A stretch of 64,000 nucleotides of DNA, from the NCBI RefSeq assembly GCF_000247815.1, contig NC_021674.1:83568513-83632512 (forward strand), written 5' to 3'. This document shows positions 24,890-36,045 of this stretch, one piece after another. This DNA comes from Ficedula albicollis. Lineage: Eukaryota > Chordata > Aves > Passeriformes > Muscicapidae. A program made the position numbers and the translations under genes. Numbering within the stretch: position 1 is the first letter of the stretch; the number at the start of each line of letters is the position of its first letter. The notes below the pieces were generated by a model. That model made no database searches, had not been told where the DNA came from, and was given only the letters and a program-made list of their open reading frames with translations.

Positions 24890-27239
24890 ATTATTCCTTC
24901 ACAAATCTAGTCCATGGATTTCCTTCTCCATTAAATCCGTTCCTCTCTTTCAGGTCTTTGTTTCTTCTCTTAACTAAGCAATTCATTTCAGACTTTGTAC
25001 TGTCAAACTAATCAAGTGAGACAAGGGTTATTTTCCAAAGTCTTGCATCATTTGAGCCCTCTTAGGTTGACTTCAGTTTGTCCCCCTGAATGTAATATGT
25101 TTTTTTAGATGAGTTTGGAGCATATATTTTGTACTTTTTTTCCACTCCCAAACTGTCTGCATACCAGCGTCGTTGCTCATTTCTTGTACAACAAAGATTT
25201 TGCTCAAGAGAGCTGAGAGCTGTAGTTTTCTTCCCTCTGTGGTGATGTTGTTTTTACTTCTCTCAGGCAAAATTTTCCTCTCAGAAGCAGGAGATGTACC
25301 ACTCATTAAAAGCTCATTTGCTGCTTCCTGTTGACCTTACTAACTCACTGCAGCTGGCTGCAAGTAAAAATGCTTTGATATATTTATGCTGCTTTCTTTG
25401 ATGATGGTTCATGGTAGTGACTGTAAAGACAGCCTATTTCACAGAGCTGTGTTCTTGAGGTAAGAGCTGAGAAGCATCATTTATAGCACACAGTAAAAGA
25501 GTGCAGGTCTTCATCTTGCTTCCTCCACTCCACAGTGATCATGCTAAAACCTACTTGCAGAGGTAGGATTTGAGGCAGTAGGGGAATTCACCCTCCCAGC
25601 ATAGACACAAATATAGCTGGGACTGAGGCTGCATTCATTCTGGCAGCACTTCCATTGTTCAGCATCCAACAGCCAGTCTATCTACCCTGGCCTCCCCCAG
25701 GCACAGAATGTCTTGGGGACCCAGCCAGAGTAACTCATATCTTAGTCCTTGTTCATCTTCAATAACAGCATTAACAAAACTCATTATTGACAGAAGGAAT
25801 GACAAGGGTAAATAAGACCCTCTTCTTCTTCTTCACCCTCTTTTTTCTTTAAAATGATGTCATGCATGCAGATGGAGGTTGTTTGTTTGTTCTGATGTGG
25901 AAAGGTGGACTCTGAATTATAAATCCTGACAGATTTTTATGGATGGATGGATTTTAATAGATTGCACAATATGAAGCAGCTCAGATTGGTCATCTTTTCC
26001 CTCTTGTCTTGCCTAAAAGAGATATCTTAACACTTAGGGTTGTGTGTGTTTAAATTGGACAGCACATAGAGCTTGTAGAGTTGTGTGGGTGTTACTCTAT
26101 ATTTCTCTAGAACATGAACTTCTTGATTAGCTCCTCTGTTTGTGCCATGTAAGGATGAAACTTGGCAATTTTTTCATTTGGTTGTAGTGTTTGGTTGCAG
26201 AAATAAAAAAGACTTAAGGTAAGGACTAAGGATAGGTAAGCAGAAGTCTCCTGTGGCAGCAGAACTCACCCTTGTATGCAGCCAAGACTCCCAGGAAAGC
26301 AGTCTGAGATCCCTGATAGGAACAGTTATTTCACTAATGGTTATGTCTTGAACACCCCTTTAATATTTTGCAATTGAACCTGGTCTGAAGAGAGATTTAC
26401 TTTCACTACTGCTCAGAAGGAGTTCCCAGATGGGCTTTAACAATATAGGTAGAAATCTCAGAATCATTTAATTTAGGTCAGTCACTCAGCATGAACTGAA
26501 AAGCTGCTAACAATGGTGGTTCCTTGCTTTAGCTTAATAAATCTGATTCTCTTGACATCACAGCACTCTGTATTTGACTATTCTGTTGAATTAGTGTTTT
26601 ATTGCATGGGGTAACACTGGTTGGATCTCCAGAGCACAAGAGCTCTGCACAACCTGTTAGAATCTTACAGCTCATGTCTGGTCTGGAAAGAGCAGTCTGG
26701 TTGGAGAATTGTATCTTCTATTTGGTACAGAAAACTGGGCAACATCTAAAAGCTGAATGAAGGTAAAGGCGAAAAGGAAAAGGGAAATTTTAAGAATATT
26801 TCCTGGCCATAAAAAGCACTGTTACAGATCCTCACAACTCTCATGACCCTGGGACAAAGTCAAAAGCTCTGACATTATATTACTTTATCTGATAAGACAC
26901 CTCTTGGCAAACTCAAGTCAGAGAATCCATAACCACCTGTCTTGCCTCCACGGAGTACTGGATATGAAACTGGGACTTACATTACCACTTTCTGCTTCCT
27001 TATAGGATTTCTTCTTTCCCTGTCTATATTTTAGCTAGTCAAAGCTGGAACATTTTCAACATTGCCACGAGCTATGGCTGATCAGAGATGCTAATAAAAC
27101 CCTGGGCTAGCCTGACTTGGGCAGGCCAGGTTATGTGTCAGGTTCTGAGGCTGCTGATAAGATGATGCTGCGACCAGACTTTGCTGCAGCAATGAGCTAA
27201 TCCACACAATGGCAGAGATACAGATTTTGCTGTGCTGTT

Positions 27240-27306
27240 ATCTCTTTCCTTCTCTCCCTTCTCCTCTCCCTCCCTTCCCCATTCTCTCCCTCCCTTCTCC
27301 TTTCTA
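27240..27306. repeat. Polypyrimidine (CT-rich) tract
   Basis: Nearly uninterrupted C/T over about 65 bases. Tracts of this kind can adopt triplex structure, but nothing further can be read from it. Confidence 0.85.
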
Positions 27307-27558
27307 ATTTTTTTGTATTTTTGTTTCTTCTTTTTGGAAGCAGACCTGATTTTAAAATAGCAACAATTTCCACAGCAGATTCAGACTTACTAAAGTTTCC
27401 CTGGACATAGGGTGGCTAAAAATCATTTCAGCCTACAAAAGATTATCACTCAACAGCTTTCTGTCCTTATAGAGGACAAGATCTTTGAAATATAGTTAAA
27501 ATAGATTATTTTATAATTTACATTTTAAATGTTTTAACTCTGATATTTTCCTTTGTAC

Positions 27559-27559
<1 letters not shown>

Positions 27560-27601
<42 letters not shown>
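27560..27601. repeat. Poly-A run (42 A)
   Basis: A pure run of 42 A followed by GAGAAAAGG. No LINE or processed-transcript body is evident upstream, so it may be slippage rather than a retroposon tail. Confidence 0.95.
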
Positions 27602-27608
<7 letters not shown>

Positions 27609-29603
27609 GGTTTGTAGAGACTAAATAGCTGTTGTCCCCATTAGACAAATCATGCTGAACTTGCAACCCAACGGCACTCTGTTTACTGTTGCATAGTGAC
27701 TGAATAATTTACATATCTTTCTCTTTGGAGTCATGTAACCCATCAAAACCTGCACTGCATCTCACATTTTCTTGCTCTGCTAGGATGAGCAAAGACCTTT
27801 CTGCCTCCTCACTCTTCTTTCTCTTCTGACAAACCACAGTGCCAACATAATAGGGCTGCTTAAAGTGAGTAGCCAGAAGGAAGACTGAGCTCTGGAGTAT
27901 CTATATGCAGACTCTGTTCCTCCTGTGACCTTGAACAGTGATACTGCTGAGAGCTGCCCCCTGCTCTTGGCTGGAAGCATCTGATATGGAAACAACAGCC
28001 ACTGCTGCTTCCATTTCACAAGAATTGAGAGGTGAGAAAGGTAATTTACAGGAGATTTTCTTCTTTTCCTCCTCTTTAGCTGTAGAATCTCATGATTCTG
28101 TCATATAACCTGGCTGTGGGCCTGTCTCTAACAAGGCTGCAGACCTAAAGCAGCTCCTGGAACAACACTTGTCTTTAAGTGAGACACTGGAGACCAGCAA
28201 TATTTGAATTATTTGCCTAATGTCCTTCTACAATAAATCAAGTAAAATTCCTATGCATTATGTGAAAAAATTCAGAACATAATAGGGAAAATAAATACAA
28301 CTGATAGGCTTAAATTCCTGAAGGAAGTTCCAGCCATTTGCCCTACACCCTGGTTGATCCCCAGAAGTGTGTGACCAATATCCCCTTTCTGGTAATCTCC
28401 TCAGTACTTTTTTAGTCTCATGATTCTTCTTCAAGTATCAAGCATACTCAACTTTCCCAGAGCAGGGTTTGACCAACATTGAGGGCTGTTTGGAAATTCC
28501 CACAACCCCTCATTTAGGACCCTGAGAACTTGTAAAAAAGATTTTACACTGAGCAAAAACATTTAGCCAAGAAAGAGTCACAGATGTGAGCAGAGAAAAA
28601 TGAAACACAGAGGACATTACATGCCTGTCAGAGCAGACTGCTTCTATGAGTCAGTCTAATAACCTGCCCCCACATCTGCAGCTCTTTCAGATTTATTTGT
28701 TTTACTCTTACAGGCTCTCATCAAACAATTCATTTTAAAATGAATTTCTAGTGTGCAAATACCAATAGCCCCTTAATCATGATGAAGAGGGGGGAAACGT
28801 AAACATGAGATTTGAAGTCCTTTAGTTTTTCAGAGGAAAACATTTCTGCCTTTCACAGAAATATAAGACACACAATGACATAAAAATATATTCATGCTAT
28901 CTATCACTGGATACAATATATATCCAGTGGTGTTTTACTGAACCTTTAAAAATTCATAACTTTTTTATATTAAGATAGCATCAATTAAGGATATAAATAT
29001 TAATGGATGTTCTTGTAAAGGCCTGGGAGAAACTGAGGCGTTTGTAGCCATTCCCCTCTTACACAGATCTCTGTTGAGCTTTAGCACTGTTTCTTCTATT
29101 TGTGATAATACTCCTTTGATTCTGGTGTATTTCCTACTCAGGCAAAACCAAATGTGGAGGGCTCTTTCAGGGAAAGCTGCAGGACAAGGTCAACTTCTGG
29201 TTATTTGGATAAAGCTCTAGGCTGAATTCATGTTGAAACACTGAAGACCATCAGAAAGAGCCATGGCAATCAAGTATGTGTGTCTGCATGGTATTTTTTA
29301 AGGAGGTAGAATCCCTGTTGGTTTGAACAACCTGAGGAGTCTGGCAGATGTGTTGTATGAAAGGCTAATGGGAGGAAGATGTGTGAAACTTGATTAATTA
29401 CTAGATAACCAAGCAGGATATCAAGCTTATTAATCTAAGCACCGTTTTATTTGATGCTAAAAATTACTCCTCAGAAGTTAATATCTTACAACCTTAAGTG
29501 CTGGGAGTAGCTATGTGTTCTAGAAAATCACAGGATTTTCTCTCCTTTGGTGTTCAAGGCATGTACCCCCTGTATCACTCATTATTATACTGCCTTGAAA
29601 TAC

Positions 29604-29823
29604 CACTTGATTTCTTGATAGTCTTTTAATACTCTTGATGGTCACTCTACAGAGCAGCTTTAGCAGCAGCCACAACTCCATCAAACAAAATCTTGTGTTC
29701 ATTCCTTGTTCTGCACTTGATTTCTTGATAGTCTTTTAATACTCTTGATGGTCACTCTACAGAGCAGCTTTAGCAGCCGCCACAACTCCATCAAACAAAA
29801 TCTTATGTTCATTCCTTGTTCTG
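29604..29823. repeat. Tandem duplication, period 110 bp, two copies
   Basis: Copies start at 29604 and 29714 with CACTTGATTTCTTGATAGTC. They differ at two positions (GCAGCC/GCCGCC and TTGTG/TTATG). It directly abuts the next duplication. Confidence 0.95.
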
Positions 29824-29941
29824 AGTTGATAACGCTCCTAACTAGCATTAAGAATTGTCATGTTGTTACATAAACAGTCAAGAGTTGATAACGCTCCTAA
29901 CTAGCATTAAGAACTCTCATGTTGTTACATAAACAGTCACG
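29824..29941. repeat. Tandem duplication, period 59 bp, two copies
   Basis: Copies start at 29824 and 29883 with AGTTGATAACGCTCCTAACT and differ at about three positions. It begins on the base after the 110-bp duplication ends. Confidence 0.95.
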
Positions 29942-29965
29942 CTATAAGTGGCCTATGAAAATAAT

Positions 29966-30090
29966 ATGAATTAATATTTGAGACCCAAGGATGTTTGTTC
30001 AACAGTTTTGAGGGATCCTGTGTATGCAACATGAATTAATATTTGAGACCCAAGGATGTTTGCCCAACAGTTTTGAGGGATCCTGTGTAT
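29966..30090. repeat. Tandem duplication, period 65 bp, two copies
   Basis: Copies start at 29966 and 30031 with ATGAATTAATATTTGAGACC and differ at two positions within the shared 60 bp (TTGTTC/TTGCCC). It is the third independent duplication within 490 bp. Confidence 0.95.
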
Positions 30091-30511
30091 TAAAATTGCC
30101 AAGTAACCATGACCTGCTAATAGTTTGTCATCCAAGGTACCTGAGAAATGTCATTTATCAAACATGACATCCAAATTGTGGTGAGATATAGGAAACAACA
30201 GTAAGTTTGCCTATTATATTGAGCAAACTCATGCAAGCTATGATAAAGAACAGCGTTAAGTGTTGGTGAAAATGATACTATGGGGAAAAAGAGTATGTTT
30301 TTTCAGGAGTCATGCCTCACATGTCTGTAATTCTCTTTAAAAGTCAGTGAACACGTTGGTAACAGTGAACTGTTGGATACATTGTGCACAGCATTTCCAA
30401 AATAGTTTGAGTAGGTCTGTTACAAAACACAGAAAATAAGCTGCCATAGTATAAGTAGAAAATTCCATGTATGGATTACAATTGATGAAAAAATAGAGAA
30501 GACTACATAGG

Positions 30512-30556
30512 AATGGAGGTAGGATGACTTTTACAATGGAGGTAGGATGACTTTGC
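30512..30556. repeat. Short tandem duplication, period 23 bp
   Basis: AATGGAGGTAGGATGACTTT occurs at 30512 and again at 30535. Confidence 0.9.
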
Positions 30557-33488
30557 AGGTCAGCATTCATTAGTGGTCTGGAAAGGGAGTGGGCAGGAAG
30601 GTTTTCTGACCTTAGAGAACCCCTACAGTAAACTGGAGTTACCAAAGAGTGCTGCAGGAACTTCTCTCAGCACAGGCTACTGGGGTGAGCTGAGATCTGG
30701 TGCTGTTCATTATTGATGAACACAAATTAGTGGCCATGGCAGAAATAATCCCTGCTATACCAACACACAGCAGAGCGCTCAAAGGAAATTATTATCATTC
30801 AGCAAGTCACCACTACAGACAGTATTGTGAAAACTGTTTGGATGAACTTGTTATTCAATGTCAGTCAAAAAACAAATGCAATTATAGAATCAGATTGGAG
30901 AACAAATCAAAAAAGTATCATTACAGTAGCAGCCAAAGTATAAATCCGTAACTCCTTTTACTGCTTGAATATTGCATGTGTCTGTCATCATTCTTTAGAA
31001 GAAAGTTTTAGAACTAGAAAATCTTCATAGAAGTACAGGTTCATGAAGGACAGATGTGTCTCATTCCCCTGTCAGAGAAGATTAGATAGGTTTAGAATTC
31101 TTGAGCTTGAATGAAGGCAGTACCATAGAAAAGAATAAAATCAAATAAGTATGAAAAGGGTTGAATACAGAACAATGCTCTCACATGCTCAGAGTCTGGG
31201 CTCACAGCACACAGGCTAGGTTGTATATGGAAGACTGACAGACAAGTTAGCATGCTTTTAGAATAACATGATAAATCCCATTTAAGATGATAAATCCATC
31301 TTGTGTCCCCTATCATTTTTTTGCAGAGAGCAGACTTACTCTGGGATTGCATTATGGTGTCTGGTATTTATACTTCTTCTGCCTATTCATGCAGCCTCCC
31401 TTCTCTGCTCTTTGTAGCAATGCAACAACTTTGAAACTTGAGTGTCTTCAATTCCCTCAAGTTGCAGAGATCATTTAACTCAGGCTTCTCATTTATTGGG
31501 TAAGTCCAAGCAACTCCCACAACTCCCAGGTTCCCAAAAGAAGTGGTCCCATATATGTTGTGAGGGCTTGACCCAGTGCCCCCCAGTACTGAGACAGAAA
31601 GCCACCTTGTGTCCATAGCCATGTTATTGTAGGTGTGGAGTAAACACTCAAGAGCAGAATATGCTAAAAGCAGAATTTGAAGAATATGTAAAGAAAAAAA
31701 AGCATACTTGAGGCTTTAGGCATTTATAGGGTTACACAGACACTATTCACATTTGACAAAAACATCTGAAGTAATTCTGTGTCTTTTTACTTGGATTTAA
31801 TCCTTTTTGTCTTGTGACTCCTTACATTCCAAATATTTAGAAAGCAAGAAAGCTAGAACCTTATTTTTTCTCTCCATTGCATATTGCTCCTTTTCTTTTT
31901 TCCTGGACATAGCCCAGTCTTCCTTACAGTAAATACTAAGTACAGCCAGTTCCTTTGCCAGCAGCATCACTGCTTTCAGCAGGAGCTCTGTCACTGCTTC
32001 TCTGTTGCTTCCTCTTATTCCTTGGAAGGCTGGGGAAAAGCCATTTGGGGTGTTGTTCACACTGTAGTGGAGGTCTCAATAAAGCAAAGAGAATGGAGTG
32101 CCTATATATTAAGTGCCTCTATCTTTGGAAGAAAACATTGCCTTGAGCAGAAGATAAGCCAGTCACCATGTGCTTATTACCATACAAACATCAATTATGC
32201 AGAGAAATTGCTGGCCTGCAAACGCTATTTTTCTACCATCCTTTTCATTGCTAAATTTGCCAGCTGTAAGAGATTGAGTTATTAAATATTTGATGTTAAT
32301 TTACACTTTGCCACAGAATAATGTTAGAACTGAAAACAAGTAAAAAAATATGTGCCCTACAGACATAGGATGCACATCATCCATCTGAGGGTAAGGAGAG
32401 AAGTCTTTATTAGATGCATTTTGAGCAGCAGAACAGGACATGCAGATCAGTATAATTACATTCTCATATCTTTATATCTTTACTTACATGGAAACCATCT
32501 GTTATGATTTTGAGGGCAGTTTTGGCATTTCCCATAGCCTGATGAGTGTGAAGGAGCCTCTTCTGGCACGTGCCATCCGAGGAATCTGCATAGGAGGAGC
32601 AGGAGGAGCAGACTTGCAGAGGGACTCGCACAGTTTGAGGGAAGGCTGGCCCATAATGGGGTCCTGGGGACATGAGCAAACATTTCTGCTCTGGATCACC
32701 ATGTCCTGGAAACTCAGGTCTTTCTGCTGGGTTTCCACAAGCAAGGGCACACAGACATTACTATATTTAAAACTAGATGATTTACAGTTTTGCTTTTAGG
32801 TGACTTACAGATAGCACACTGTATAACTATCTGTCAGAGCATTTTAAAGAGTTCCCCACAGCTGAAATAGTCATTGATAAGGCCTGTCCTTAGGCTTGTT
32901 AACAAGAACATGGGACTTTATTTGAGGTGGAACCTTCTTAGTTTACCAAATTCAGATGTATTTTCCTATTAAGGTAGCTTTGGCAGTAGTTCATTAAGAA
33001 CTTCTGCCTGTGTCTTCTCCCAGCCAGTCTGCTCACACTTGTTCCTCCATAGCAGCATGATATCCCTAACAAGCATTATTGTTATTAAGACTGGGCTAAA
33101 CCAGTTAAAAAATTTAACTGTCTAAAACCCAAGATAGACTCTGGCAAAAAAAAGCAAGAATTAGGCCAGGTGCTGTTTCATTAACCTAGGATTTTGGCTA
33201 GCTCTTGAGTACAAAACTTGGTAATCTTCTATCCTAAAGATGTACTTATAAAGCTGCTTCTTTATGACGTTTTTTCATGTGAAATTTTGGTTGACTCAGA
33301 TTATTTTTAATCACACAATATTGCTTTTGCAGTGTCCTACCAGGCAATGTCAATCTTAATGCTTTGTCAGCAGTACACAGATAATTTTCAATAGGCAATG
33401 GTATCTCTTCTTGTCAGACAAACAGGAGATGCTAAATCATCCCAATGCACATATGCTGATGGAATACAGCTCCTCTTGAGAACTTTCT

Positions 33489-33493
33489 CTACT
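33489..33493 (+). repeat. Target-site duplication, left copy (CTACT)
   Basis: Exact 5-bp repeat flanking the 1532-bp solo LTR; partner at 35026-35030. Confidence 0.8.
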
Positions 33494-33872
33494 TGTATTG
33501 GGTCTGCATGGCCAAGCTTTGGTAGCAGGTGGCTACAGGAGTGGCTTTATTGAGAAGCTACTGGAAGCTTCCTCCATGTCCAGCAGAGCCAATCCCTGGT
33601 AGTTCCAAACATGGACTGGTGCCACTGGTCAAGGCTGGGACAATTGGAAATGGTGGCAACACCTCTGTGATAACAGATTTAAGAAGAAAGGAAAAAAAAG
33701 TTATTGCACAGTTGTAATTATGGCCAGGGAAGAGAGGAGTGGGAACATGTGGGAGGAGTAACTCTGCAGACCCCCATGTCAGGGGAGAAGGAGGGGCAGG
33801 AGGTGCCCCAGGTGTCAGAGCTGGGATTCCCCTGCAGCCCCTGGTGCAGCCCAGGGTGAGACAGCAGAGCCC

Positions 33873-34340
33873 CTGCAGCCCAGGGAGGGCCATGGGGATG
33901 CAGAGATTGTTCTGCAGCCCAGGGAGGGCCATGGGGATGTACAGATTGTTCTGCAGCCCAGGGAGGGCCATGGGGATGTACAGATTGTTCTGCAGCCCAG
34001 GGAGGGCCATGGGGATGTACAGATTGTTCTGCAGCCCAGGGAGGGCCATGGGGATGTACAGATTGTTCTGCAGCCCAGGGAGGGCCATGGGGATGTACAG
34101 ATTGTTCTGCAGCCCAGGGAGGGCCATGGGGATGTACAGATTGTTCTGCAGCCCAGGGAGGGCCATGGGGATGTACAGATTGTTCTGCAGCCCAGGGAGG
34201 GCCATGGGGATGCAGGGATTGTTCTGCAGCCCAGGGAGGGCCATGGGGATGCAGGGATTGTTCTGCAGCCCAGGAAGGGACATGGGGATGCAGAGATTGT
34301 TCTGCAGCCCATGGAGAGCCACAGGGATGCAGGGATCCAT
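33873..34340. repeat. 39-bp minisatellite, 12 tandem copies
   Basis: Units start every 39 bp from 33873 to 34302, each opening with CTGCAGCCCAGGGAGGGCCA or a variant. Copies 2-8 are identical (GATGTACAGATTGTT ending). Copy 1 reads GATGCAGAG, copies 9-10 GATGCAGGG, copy 11 has two substitutions in its first half, and copy 12 is clearly diverged. Identical core units with diverged edges indicate unequal exchange or slippage. Because 39 is divisible by three and the unit lacks stops in several frames, frames of 204 to 318 codons arise on the minus strand and 215 on the plus strand. These are by-products, not genes. Confidence 0.97.
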
Positions 34341-34718
34341 CCCCTGCCCTTGGGAGAGCCCCACACTGGAGCAGGTGGGTGCCTGAGAGGGGCTGTGACC
34401 CCATGGGAGGCCTGTGGAGGAGGGAACACCCATGGGAGCAGCCTGTCCTTGAAGCACTGCAGCCTGTGGAAGAGTGACCCACAGTGCAGCAGTTTGGGGA
34501 GGACTCTTGTTCATGGGATGGATTCACACTGGAAAGGTTCAGGGAGAACTGTCTCCCATGGGAGGGACCCCACAGTGCAGCAGGGGAAAGACTCCTCTCC
34601 CTGAACAATAAGAGAAACAACCTGTGATAAACCAACCACAACCCCCATTCTCTGTCTTCCTGCACCACTGGGGGAGGAGGTAGAGCTGGGAAGGAGTTTT
34701 GAAGGTTTTGTTGGTTAG

Positions 34719-34748
34719 TTTATTTGATTTATTTATTTATTTATTTAC
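34719..34748. repeat. (TTTA)n simple repeat inside the LTR
   Basis: Four to six TTTA units just upstream of the LTR motif CTTCTCATTATCC. The relative at 60439-61091 has only TTTATTTC here, so this is a local expansion. Confidence 0.8.
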
Positions 34749-34778
34749 TTCTCATTATCCTGCTCTGATTTCTTTAGT

Positions 34779-34784
34779 AATAAA
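34779..34784 (+). terminator. LTR polyadenylation signal AATAAA
   Basis: AATAAATTCAATTAAC in the position where the related minus-strand LTR (60439-61091) has AATAAACTCAATTAAT, so the signal is conserved between copies. Confidence 0.65.
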
Positions 34785-34787
34785 TTC

Positions 34788-34896
34788 AATTAACATCTCT
34801 AATTTTAGTCCGTTTTGCCAATGTTGGTATTTGGTAAGTGGTGAATTAATATCTCTAATTTTAGTCTGTTTTGCCAATGTTGGTATTTGGTAAGTG
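34788..34896. repeat. Tandem duplication, period 56 bp, inside the LTR
   Basis: AATTAAYATCTCTAATTTTA starts at 34788 and 34844. The unit is the sequence just after the poly(A) signal and is present once in the 60.4-kb relative, so it arose in this copy or its lineage. Confidence 0.92.
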
Positions 34897-35025
34897 ATCT
34901 CTCCTGATCCTTATCTCAAATCATGAACCCTTCATTATGTTTTCTCTCCCCTGTCCAGCTGTGAAAGGGAGGGATAGAGAAGTTCTTGTGGGTGTCTGGC
35001 ACTCAGCCACCACCAATCCACTACA

Positions 35026-35030
35026 CTACT
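35026..35030 (+). repeat. Target-site duplication, right copy (CTACT)
   Basis: Matches 33489-33493 immediately after the terminal CTACA of the LTR. Confidence 0.8.
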
Positions 35031-35874
35031 TCACTGTACAAATGAAAAAAATAAATGAGAGTCACTACTAACTCCTGGTAAAGCCAGTCTTTTTCACACC
35101 CTATGAAAAATGAGCTGGTGCAGTGACACTTCTGTTTTGGTTGGCCCTCCATCCTGGCTTCCTATAATTTTCAGCTCTGTTTTCTCCTCAGTATTGTCCT
35201 TGGTTGGAGAAGCTTCATTTCAATCACATGAGAAAGTGCCTGATAGATTTTTGAGATAGTAGATGAAGATCCTTTGCTACTTGCCCAACATTTTTTAAAC
35301 TAACATAAAGAGCTAACTAAAAAGTTTTTCCTTTACAAAGTCAAAATTAATGTTCACATCTCTTGAAGATATCTGCAGTTCAATTCTTTTCTGCTGAATT
35401 AAGAGCTGACATCAGAGTTTTTAAAAAGGGAAGTGATATTATAATAGGGAGACCAAGAAGATTCCTGAAAGTTGCAGAAACTTCAGGATGATTTTGCCTT
35501 AACTCTCTCTGGGCTGCAGCTGATGCCCATTCTGACTACTTAAAGGTGGCACATGATGATGAGATTGTTACAGGAAAGTGGTAAATATAGATTTTTTTGG
35601 ACAGCAAATGATAGAGAGGCTTCTGTACCACTGCTTTGAAACAATGGTCCATGTGCATCAAATACAAAATAGTGTTGTTGCCAATAGCAGCAAATTTAAA
35701 ATAAGCCTGTCTTTGGAGTCAGTAAAACACTATATCAACGAAAGGGGAAAAGTATTAGTGCTGTAGTGGTTACGAAGGAGCTGTGATAATCCATAATAAC
35801 CTCATCCTCCATTACCCATAGAATTAAATTACAGTGATCAAGCCAAAATACCACATTTGTCCTAAACAGAGAGA

Positions 35875-36045
35875 GCTAATCCCAACCATGAAATTTTGTT
35901 TGATCTAAAGAACAGTTGCGTTGATCCAAACCCACATTAGCTCAGCAGGTCACCTGATGCGCTAATCCCAACCATGAAATTTTGTTTGATCTGAAGAACA
36001 ATTGCGTTGATCCAAATCCACATTAGCTCAGCAGGTCACCTGATG
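35875..36045. repeat. Tandem duplication, period 86 bp, two copies
   Basis: Copies start at 35875 and 35961 with GCTAATCCCAACCATGAAAT and differ at three internal positions. Confidence 0.95.

Larger units (their letters stand above)
24890..29603. other. Non-coding stretch, no gene recognised
   Basis: Unique sequence with a CT-rich tract (27240-27306) and a long A run (27560-27601). No open frame exceeds 79 codons, and no splice-flanked coding block or known repeat body was recognised. Confidence 0.6.
30091..33493. other. Non-coding stretch, no gene recognised
   Basis: Unique sequence apart from a 23-bp duplication at 30512-30556. The block at 32490-32750 is open in all three minus frames (67 to 82 codons) and ends on the minus strand in a CAT|GTAAGT donor-like motif near 32490. 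That is too weak to call an exon. Confidence 0.55.
33494..35025 (+). mobile_element. Solo LTR of an avian ERVL-like family (1532 bp), enlarged by a minisatellite
   Basis: The element starts TGTATTGGGTCTGCATGGCC and ends CAATCCACTACA. It is flanked by a perfect 5-bp direct repeat CTACT (33489-33493 and 35026-35030), as expected for ERVL-type integration. In order it contains: a 5' block 'GGTAGCAGGTGGCTACAGGA'; a 'CCTCTGTGATAACAGATTTA' block that may hold the promoter; a 12-copy 39-bp array (33873-34340); GC-rich imperfect repeats of the GTGCAGCAGTTTG type; the motif CTTCTCATTATCCTGCTCTG; AATAAA (34779-34784); and a 56-bp duplicated R/U5 segment. A diverged minus-strand relative lies at 60439-61091 and shares the 3' part. 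No internal retroviral genes are present. The family is recognised from memory. Confidence 0.87.

Noticed and set aside
27560..27601. Processed pseudogene tail
   Set aside because: No transcript-like body or target duplication could be recognised beside the 42-A run.
32464..32799. Possible minus-strand exon with a GTAAGT donor
   Set aside because: One donor-like motif and short open frames in several phases are not enough; no acceptor or known domain was found.
33873..34340. CRISPR-like array
   Set aside because: The units are contiguous with no unique spacers and lie in an avian LTR; this is a minisatellite.
33558..34668. Long minus-strand frames (318, 316 and 204 codons) and a plus-strand frame (215 codons)
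   Set aside because: All are generated by the stop-free 39-bp array within a solo LTR. The frames overlap each other on both strands and have no independent coding sign.
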